From NCBI GenBank assembly GCA_964468125.1, contig CAYXVF010000108.1, forward strand, positions 1 to 20,137: a stretch of DNA of 20,137 bases, in the 5' to 3' direction. The notes beneath the pieces were generated by a model. The model searched no databases. It worked only from the letters and a program-made list of their open reading frames with translations, and was not told the origin of the DNA. Source of the DNA: CAYXVF01 sp964468125. GTDB lineage: Bacteria; Myxococcota; XYA12-FULL-58-9; CAYXVF01. The position numbers were made by a program, and so were the translations under genes. This document shows, piece by piece, positions 14,817-20,137 of the stretch. Position 1 is the stretch's first letter, and the number at the start of each line of letters is the position of its first letter.

Positions 14817-16835
14817 TCAAAGATTGAGGTTTTGTACCTTGAAAGGGTACGAGACCGTTGCGGCGCCACCACGAGGCTCCGGGAAGATCCAGGCGAGCAC
14901 CGCGGCCTTCGCGCAATTTGTGAACTCCGGCGAGCCCATGTCGTCATAGACGACCCGTGCGTTGGTGGAGGAGCCATCCGTGAGCACGGTCCACTGGAGG
15001 ACGAGCTTGCCGTTGAGATCGGGCCGCTCCTTCTGAGCACGCGCCTGGCAGCGCCCAATGTCGCGCGAGTTTTTGTTGACGACTTTTCGGATGTCGGCCT
15101 TCGAGAGCCGCCCGGGCGGCGTCAGGCTCATGCCTTGGCCGCTCTTGTCGAGCACGCCAACTTCACTCCCCTTGTCCCCGCGTAGCACCGGGGCGCCGCT
15201 GCGCAGCTTCGGACCCTTTGCGGGGTCGATCTTCACCGTGGGAAGGTGGTCGATCATACCGGTGACCTTGAAGTTCGCCACCGAGAGCTCACCTCGTAAG
15301 CGCTTCGGTCCAGCGTCCGTGCCTGACTCTTCGTTTGCCTCCTGGGTGACCTGACGTGGCGGTGCCTCTTCGACTTTCTTCATGTCCAAGCGATTGCGGC
15401 TTCTGCGTTTTCTTCGCGCCTGGGTGGTGTTGTCCGAGACACTCACCTCTGGCGTGACCTCCGGCGGCGTCGGCTCCGCTTCCGGCTCGATCGGTTGAAT
15501 GGGCTCGAGCTCCGGCTCCGGTTCCGGCTCGGGCTCCGGATCTGGCTCTGGCTCCGCGAAGTCGAGGGTGAGGTCGGCGGCCACGAATTCCACGAAGCGG
15601 TCCGTGGCGTTGCGATCGCTGTCGAGGGTGGGGAGCGGGGCCACCGGAATGGCCATGAGGACGGCGTGAAATACCGTGCTCGCCACCAGCGCGCTCAAGG
15701 CCTGTCGGTCGGGCAGGGCGACGCTCCGGCGCGGCGCGTAGATGCGCGGGGGGACTGCGACGCAACGAATGTAGAAGGTGAAGGGACCGTAGGAGACCTC
15801 GACCTGCTCGTCCCGTTGCGCCTCGATCCCCATCAGGACGCCAGTCCGGTGCGCGGGCGGCGGCCCCTTTCCCTTTCGGAACAGTTTCCATCCTGGGTGC
15901 TGAGGAACGTCCACCAGGTAGTCGCCGTTCTCGAGGTGGGTCACGAGTGGGAAGCGGTTCTCGCTCGGGATGAGAAACTGTTCGCGGAGTCGACTCGGTT
16001 TGCCTCCCCACCAGAAGCGCTCGCCCGGCTCGAGGAGCGCGGTGTCTTCGATGCTGGCGCCGACGGCGAAGATCACCTCAACCGCCACGTCGCTTTCGTT
16101 GTTCGTCGGGATCAGTTGCTTGGTTTCGCCGTGCAGCGTCTTCAAGAGCGGCTCGAGGTCCGGGCGCAGATACTCGTCCGCGTCTTCTTCGTCGAGCTCG
16201 TCGCCCACGGCCGCCTCGATGTCCGCGTGGCTCCGGGCGAACTGCAGCTGGTTCATGACGCTGCGCTCGGAGCTCATCAAATCAGGTGCGACACGCTCTT
16301 TTCGATCGACTGGACGCCGGGTGATGTTCGTATCGTCCTCGCCTTCGCGCTCGATCTCCGCCCAGCCTTCGGAGAGGTCGTTCTCCATGGCTCGGGTGGG
16401 TGCCTCGGGGAGGCGTCTCGCGCTCTTGTTCTCGACGAGCTGGGCGCGTCCGGCGGCGGAGGTTCGATCGGGGGTAGCGTTGCCGCTGTAGTAGTGGGCG
16501 GGGCCAGGGGGAACACGCGGATCCTGGGTGAGTCGGATCCGGAACTCAAAGTCGGCGAGTTTCACCGTGTTTTTGGGCGTCAGATGCGCTTGCTCGGTCA
16601 GCTCGCCGTCTACTCGAAAGCCATTGCGGCTCCCGGAGTCGATGATGCGAACGCCACGGTCGGAGAATTCGAGGCGTGCGTGGTTGCGCGAGACCTTTTT
16701 CGAGTTCAGTCGGACCGCAGCGCCGTCTTCACGGCCGATGATCGCAGGGGACTGGTCGAGGGTTACCCGCAGATAGGGATGCCCTTGGCGCTTGACCAGC
16801 ACCTCGAGGCAGGTGGTTTTCCCTTCGACCGTCAT
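14817..16835 (-). CDS. FHA-domain membrane protein with Pro-Glu stalk and AgmX/TonB-like C-terminus
   Basis: A 672-aa protein. The N-terminal FHA domain (23-100) has the motifs IGRE (33-36), SRNH (49-52) and SGSRNG (67-72), which bind phosphothreonine peptides in the cytosol. Residues 110-375 are a charged linker plus a possible folded domain (about 240-360). One membrane helix spans about 379-400. Then comes a rigid Pro-Glu stalk (428-460) like that of TonB, a basic stretch (472-487), and a C-terminal AgmX/PglI-type domain (577-672). That domain has Cys596 and Cys641 positioned for a disulfide, and WIFPEPRGGAATVSYPF. This layout should carry a cytosolic signal to the periplasm. It resembles the TonB-like GltG/GltJ components of myxobacterial gliding machinery and their many paralogues, but no other motility gene is present. 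It is convergent with the upstream lipoprotein (17-bp gap) and divergent from the DUF3857 gene. Confidence 0.86.
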   Translation of the reverse strand: MTVEGKTTCLEVLVKRQGHPYLRVTLDQSPAIIGREDGAAVRLNSKKVSRNHARLEFSDRGVRIIDSGSRNGFRVDGELTEQAHLTPKNTVKLADFEFRIRLTQDPRVPPGPAHYYSGNATPDRTSAAGRAQLVENKSARRLPEAPTRAMENDLSEGWAEIEREGEDDTNITRRPVDRKERVAPDLMSSERSVMNQLQFARSHADIEAAVGDELDEEDADEYLRPDLEPLLKTLHGETKQLIPTNNESDVAVEVIFAVGASIEDTALLEPGERFWWGGKPSRLREQFLIPSENRFPLVTHLENGDYLVDVPQHPGWKLFRKGKGPPPAHRTGVLMGIEAQRDEQVEVSYGPFTFYIRCVAVPPRIYAPRRSVALPDRQALSALVASTVFHAVLMAIPVAPLPTLDSDRNATDRFVEFVAADLTLDFAEPEPDPEPEPEPEPELEPIQPIEPEAEPTPPEVTPEVSVSDNTTQARRKRRSRNRLDMKKVEEAPPRQVTQEANEESGTDAGPKRLRGELSVANFKVTGMIDHLPTVKIDPAKGPKLRSGAPVLRGDKGSEVGVLDKSGQGMSLTPPGRLSKADIRKVVNKNSRDIGRCQARAQKERPDLNGKLVLQWTVLTDGSSTNARVVYDDMGSPEFTNCAKAAVLAWIFPEPRGGAATVSYPFKVQNLNL

Positions 16836-16901
16836 CTTCTGCTACCGTCTGAGTCTGAAACAGGCGTACCCTGAAAATCCAGATCCTGGTTCGAGCATAA
16901 C

Positions 16902-18863
16902 GTGAAGTACGGATTCGGCGTCCTTTCGACGGCACTTTTTCTCATCGCCGCGTGTAGCAGCACCCCGGATTTCGGCACCCGGGTGATCCCCCCATCGCCC
17001 GCCGTGGGCGAGTGGAGCGAGGTCGGCGCGGCGGTGCTGGACGATAGCGCGACCCTGACCTACCGGGTGGTCCGAGGTGACCGGATCGTGGCGGTGCTCG
17101 ATCACCGACGTCGCATCAAGATCCTGGGGGAGAACGGCCTCGGGCGGGCTCAGGTCCAGATTCCTGTCGACGGCTTCTCCACGGTCACGAACATTCGGGC
17201 GCGTTCGCTCACGCCCGACGGGCGGGTCACGACGCTCAATTCGCGCAGCATCGAATCGCGTCCCTGGGAGGGCGAAGGGCAACGAGACCGCAAGCTCAAC
17301 CTGCTGACCTTTACCATTCCCGGGGCCGTGATCGGCGGCGTCGTCGAATATCGCTACGAACGGGTCTATCTGGACGCAGACTTCATCGAACCGTGGCCGC
17401 TCGGTGGACGTTTGCCGCGCGCGCGCTCGGAGTTGGCCATCGTGCTTCCGAAGACACTTCGCATCGAGTACCGGACCGGCGAGGGGGGGGAGCTGCGCGA
17501 GATCACGCCTCTGCGGCGCAAAACCGAAGAGGGCGGTGAGCGGCTGGTCTTCGTCAAGAAGGACGTGCAGCCCTACTACATCGAGCCTCGCATGGTGCAT
17601 CCCCTGCGGCTCGTGCCCTGGGTGGCCAGTGTGGTCGTGGAAGCGGATTTGCGCGGTGGAACCCGCCGGCTGCAGACCTGGGAGGCGGTGCGAAACAAGG
17701 TCGAGCAAATGGTGCTCAACGTGGGCGCTGGCGGCCGAGGCAAAGGAACGCCGGAGCAGCGCTTTGCGAGCGTGCGCGACAAAATCCGTGGCCTCGACGT
17801 GTTCGGAATCGGCGTGAAGGAACCTGCGAGCGCGACCATGTTGCTCGGTGGAGAAGCCGCGGTGAGCCGCGATGCGGCCGCGATGCTCGCCAAACGCATG
17901 CGCGGGAACGAGCTGCCCGCCTATTATGCGCTCGTGGCCTCGGACGCGGGCCCGCCGCTGATCGAAGGGATGCCGTCGTTCTACCCATTCGTTCGCGCGG
18001 TCGTAGCGGTGGACGTGAGCGAGCGGGTCGCCGACGATGCGTCGTGTCGCGAGGATCCGATCAATCAGGGCCTGCTGTGTACGATCCCGGAGGATGCGTA
18101 CGCGTTTTTGGACCCGCTCTGCCGCACCTGCCGATTCGGAGAGATCCCTCTCGAGCTGACCAACGGACGTGCGCTGGTCTTCAAGCCCGGACGGGCGGAA
18201 TGGGTGGACGTGCCCGCGGATCCGCCTCAGCGAAATCGCCGAATCACTCAGTGGCTGTATCGCTTGAGCATTCAGGGTGAGCTCACGGGGGGAATGAGTG
18301 GCAGCCTCACGGGTGCTCCGGCCCGGGCGGTCCGTGACGCGCTGCGGGGAGTGAAGCGGCCAACCATGGATCCGGTAGTGACGGTTCTCCTGGGTGATGA
18401 CACTCCAATAGAGCTCGTCAAAGGAAAGTTCGATAACCTCGAGGTGATCGAAGAAGACCTGTCGATGAGCGCCAAGGCCAAATCAGCGGCGAAAAAGCTC
18501 GGTTACGAACGCTTTCAGATTCGTCCGGTGGACCTCGCGGGGCCATCGCTGCCCGGGCGCTGGCGATTCTCTCGACGCTCGCCGTCGCTGATGCCGGGGC
18601 CGAGCTGGACGGAGACCGCGGTTACGGTGGAGCTGCCGGTGGGGTATGAAGTCGAGCTTCCGGAGGTCGTGAAGCTCGTCACGCCCTTTGCGGAGTACGC
18701 CTCCGGCTACGGGCTCAGGGAGCGCAAACTCACCTTTCAGCGCCGTTTGGTCCTGAAGGTTCGAAGAATCGAGCCAGACGATTGGGACGAATTCCGCTCA
18801 TTCCTGGCACAGATCGAAGCGGCGGAAAACGAAGGGGTCGTCGTTGGTTTCGAGGAGCGCTAA
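16902..18863 (+). CDS. DUF3857 lipoprotein with degenerate transglutaminase-like domain
   Basis: A 653-aa protein. The GTG start gives MKYGFGVLSTALFLIAAC, a lipoprotein signal with Cys18. No better start exists in the 66-bp divergent gap shared with the FHA gene. Residues 48-230 match DUF3857, with LTYRVVRGDRIVAVLDHRRR, then IRARSLTPDGRV, FTIPGAVIGGVVEYRYE and EPWPL. Residues 255-430 correspond to the transglutaminase-like core that normally follows. Its catalytic Cys motif is replaced by GGEAAVSRDAAAML (Ser322 at the likely Cys site), and the usual catalytic His segment is SFYPFVRAVVAVD (359-371). Only an Asp (D404 in FLDP) is kept. Four cysteines (382, 393, 407, 410) occupy a loop here. The C-terminal 200 residues fit the DUF3857 family tail. 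It probably acts as a non-enzymatic envelope protein. Family call good, activity loss inferred. Confidence 0.85.
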   Translation: MKYGFGVLSTALFLIAACSSTPDFGTRVIPPSPAVGEWSEVGAAVLDDSATLTYRVVRGDRIVAVLDHRRRIKILGENGLGRAQVQIPVDGFSTVTNIRARSLTPDGRVTTLNSRSIESRPWEGEGQRDRKLNLLTFTIPGAVIGGVVEYRYERVYLDADFIEPWPLGGRLPRARSELAIVLPKTLRIEYRTGEGGELREITPLRRKTEEGGERLVFVKKDVQPYYIEPRMVHPLRLVPWVASVVVEADLRGGTRRLQTWEAVRNKVEQMVLNVGAGGRGKGTPEQRFASVRDKIRGLDVFGIGVKEPASATMLLGGEAAVSRDAAAMLAKRMRGNELPAYYALVASDAGPPLIEGMPSFYPFVRAVVAVDVSERVADDASCREDPINQGLLCTIPEDAYAFLDPLCRTCRFGEIPLELTNGRALVFKPGRAEWVDVPADPPQRNRRITQWLYRLSIQGELTGGMSGSLTGAPARAVRDALRGVKRPTMDPVVTVLLGDDTPIELVKGKFDNLEVIEEDLSMSAKAKSAAKKLGYERFQIRPVDLAGPSLPGRWRFSRRSPSLMPGPSWTETAVTVELPVGYEVELPEVVKLVTPFAEYASGYGLRERKLTFQRRLVLKVRRIEPDDWDEFRSFLAQIEAAENEGVVVGFEER

Positions 18864-18880
18864 CCGGGCGACCGCTCTCG

Positions 18881-18893
18881 TGCTAAAGTAGCA
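18881..18893 (+). promoter_or_regulatory. TGCTA/TAGCA dyad with -10-like TAAAGT before the PEGA gene
   Basis: TGCTA and TAGCA flank AAG. A TAAAGT inside it ends nine bases before the ATG, and there is no SD between them. It could be the -10 element of a nearly leaderless transcript or a small operator. No good -35 element is visible, so the preceding DUF3857 transcript may simply read through. Confidence 0.25.
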
Positions 18894-18898
18894 ACGCG

Positions 18899-19900
18899 AT
18901 GCGAGCGTTTCTTACCTACAGCCTGATCGCGGCGTTCGTCCTGGTCGCCTTCGACGCGGACGCGGCACGCAAGCGCCGGAAGCGCAGCAAGAGAGGCCCA
19001 AAGGGAACGATCACCCTCGTGACCGCGACGGAAGGGGCTTCGGTCTATCTCGATGGCAAGCTCTGGGGGAAAACGCCGCTCAAACCGCTCAAGATCGCCC
19101 CGTCTACGTACAAGGTGACGGTCAAGAAGCTCGGACACCTCGAGTTCGAGCAGAAGATCAAAGTGGAGAAGAAGAAGACGGTGACCGTGCGCGCTCCGCT
19201 GCTGCCTTACGCGGGAGTCGTGAGCGTGAGCTCGCCACTTTCGGGCGCGAAGGTGTACGTCGACGGATTGGAGCGGGGTCCGGTTCCCGCGCGCTTCGAG
19301 CTGAAGGTCGGCGCCCACGATGTCGTGGTCAAGGCGGAAGGCAAAGAGTTTCGCCAGGAGCTCACCGCGGTGGCGGGGGAAGAGGTGGAGGTGGCCGCGA
19401 CCTTCGAGACCGAAGACGACGCCGGACTGGCGTTGGCGCCGCTCGCGCCGGTGGTCGGAAGCGGTGCGGGCGCCGGTGGAGATGAGCTGGGGCTCGAGTT
19501 GGTCCCTCCGAGCGCAGGGGATGGGGAGGGTGCCGAGGACCTCTCGCTCGTAGCACCGCAAGAAGGCAACGACGACCTCGACCTCGTGGCCCCGGGTGAC
19601 GAGGCGCCGAAAGAAAACGAGAACGGAGAGCTCGCGATCGTACCGCTCGACCTGCCCGCGACGGCGACGACCTCCGCTGATCCCCTGAACCCTGCGTCGG
19701 TTTCCACGCAGGTGCGCGCGGCTCCTCGCTGGTACGAGGAGTGGTGGGTTTGGACCGCCGGCGGCGCCGTCGTCGTTGCCGCGGTGGCTACCACCGTCGC
19801 CCTGAGCGGCGGGAACGAGGACTCGGGTCCCCCGCCTGCGGATCGGACTTTCGTCACCGATGGCACGGACGGCGTTGGCCCGCAGCTCCCGACGCCCTGA
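18899..19900 (+). CDS. PEGA-domain membrane-anchored protein
   Basis: A 333-aa protein with an N-terminal signal peptide (1-22, ending DADA), followed by a very basic stretch (RKRRKRSKR). Two PEGA-type beta-sandwich domains follow, at about 36-102 and 104-170. Their typical phrases are GASVYLDGKLWGKTPLKPL and GAKVYVDGLERGPVPARFEL. Residues 175-250 are a low-complexity acidic region with about five copies of a short LxLVxP-like motif. A hydrophobic segment at 283-304 (WWVWTAGGAVVVAAVATTVA) is a probable membrane anchor near the C-terminus, leaving a short tail. PEGA domains are found on surface and periplasmic proteins and are thought to bind peptidoglycan or other polymers. Gene order (35 bp after the DUF3857 gene, same strand) suggests co-expression. 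The function is not known. Confidence 0.85.
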   Translation: MRAFLTYSLIAAFVLVAFDADAARKRRKRSKRGPKGTITLVTATEGASVYLDGKLWGKTPLKPLKIAPSTYKVTVKKLGHLEFEQKIKVEKKKTVTVRAPLLPYAGVVSVSSPLSGAKVYVDGLERGPVPARFELKVGAHDVVVKAEGKEFRQELTAVAGEEVEVAATFETEDDAGLALAPLAPVVGSGAGAGGDELGLELVPPSAGDGEGAEDLSLVAPQEGNDDLDLVAPGDEAPKENENGELAIVPLDLPATATTSADPLNPASVSTQVRAAPRWYEEWWVWTAGGAVVVAAVATTVALSGGNEDSGPPPADRTFVTDGTDGVGPQLPTP

Positions 19901-19950
19901 TCAGGCGTCGCGTCGCCGAATTCTCGAGGAAGTTTGCGTCCAGCGTCGGC

Positions 19951-20026
19951 TGGAGCCAAGGAGGAGACTCGAACTCCCGACCTGCTGATTACGAATCAGC
20001 TGCTCTACCAACTGAGCTACCTTGGC
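19951..20026 (-). tRNA. tRNA-Thr (CGT anticodon), CCA encoded
   Basis: On the minus strand a full cloverleaf can be drawn. The acceptor stem is GCCAAGG/CCTTGGC. The D-arm is GCTC-AGTTGGTA-GAGC. The anticodon arm GCTGA-TTCGTAA-TCAGC has anticodon CGT (reads ACG, Thr). The variable loop is AGGTC. The T-arm is GGGAG-TTCGAGT-CTCCT with one G-U pair. The discriminator base is U73, followed by a genome-encoded CCA. No mismatches are seen in the stems. Confidence 0.95.
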
Positions 20027-20039
20027 TTTCACCGACGCT
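20009..20039. repeat. 31-bp direct repeat, copy 1 (tRNA 5' end plus leader)
   Basis: This segment covers the first 18 nt of the tRNA and 13 bases upstream of it on the minus strand. It is repeated exactly at 20107-20137. Confidence 0.9.
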
Positions 20040-20055
20040 TTTTGCGCCAGGTGCC

Positions 20056-20082
20056 GACCGCGTCGACTGGGTCGACGTGGTC
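20056..20082. other. 12-bp hairpin between the two repeat copies
   Basis: GACCGCGTCGAC and GTCGACGTGGTC pair over 12 bp with one G-T position and a TGG loop. A second small stem, GCCTC/GAGGC with loop GAA, lies at 20086-20098. On the minus strand these come after the partial tRNA copy and before the intact tRNA. No T-run makes either one a clear terminator. Confidence 0.5.
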
Positions 20083-20106
20083 TGTGCCTCGAAGAGGCAA
20101 ACCCGT

Positions 20107-20137
20107 CAACTGAGCTACCTTGGCTTTCACCGACGCT
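20107..20137. repeat. 31-bp direct repeat, copy 2, at window edge
   Basis: This is an exact copy of 20009-20039. On the minus strand it starts with the same leader and the first 18 nt of the tRNA, then departs into unrelated sequence (ACGGGTTTGCC), so it does not encode a second tRNA here. Because it ends exactly at the window edge, its true length is unknown. Confidence 0.85.

Noticed and set aside
15480..15560. Pro-Glu repeat DNA as a tandem repeat or CRISPR-like array
   Set aside because: It is the degenerate coding repeat of the TonB-like stalk, with no spacers.
15495..16874. 459-aa plus-strand open frame opposite the FHA gene
   Set aside because: The minus-strand frame has FHA motifs, a membrane helix and an AgmX domain; the plus frame has none.

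Overview
The window is GC-rich and densely coded, with most genes on the plus strand. It suggests a Myxococcota-like (deltaproteobacterial) genome or a related lineage. The reasons are four lipoprotein-type signal peptides, a FecR-domain lipoprotein, a PEGA-domain protein, a DUF3857/transglutaminase-like lipoprotein, and a membrane protein with FHA, Pro-Glu stalk and AgmX/TonB-like C-terminal domains. That last architecture is typical of myxobacteria. Taxonomy is inferred from gene content only.

Region 1 (1-565) holds the C-terminal two thirds of a group 1 truncated hemoglobin. Its N-terminal helices are not recognisable upstream. A 72-aa uncharacterised protein follows, coupled to it by a GTGA overlap.

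Region 2 (692-10262) is the core of the window. Seven genes are packed almost without gaps: a DUF2911 secreted protein, bshC, bshA, a large multidomain PIG-L deacetylase (candidate bshB), a 46-aa single-span membrane protein, a sodium:solute symporter, and a DUF885 metallopeptidase-like lipoprotein. Three junctions are 4-base stop/start overlaps (GTGA or ATGA) and the others are 1-9 bp. It reads as one operon that pairs bacillithiol synthesis with a membrane transport and hydrolysis module. A TTGACA element and a small dyad lie just upstream.

Region 3 (10263-14799) starts with a 198-bp gap holding three perfect hairpins. It continues with a FecR-domain lipoprotein, an alpha/beta hydrolase with an unusual nucleophile elbow, and a 791-aa lipoprotein with cadherin-like and fibronectin type III domains. 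The ribosome binding site of the last gene lies inside an inverted repeat.

Region 4 (14817-19900) contains the FHA/TonB-like gene on the minus strand. It is convergent with the adhesin-like lipoprotein and divergent from a DUF3857 lipoprotein whose transglutaminase site appears lost. A PEGA-domain protein with a C-terminal membrane anchor follows. These four look like cell-envelope proteins of undetermined role.

Region 5 (19901-20137) contains a complete tRNA-Thr(CGT) on the minus strand with encoded CCA. A 31-bp exact repeat of its 5' end and leader lies at the very edge of the window.

The most interesting element is the bacillithiol operon with its attached symporter, micro-membrane protein and exported-looking hydrolases. 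No CRISPR array, insertion sequence or phage gene was seen.
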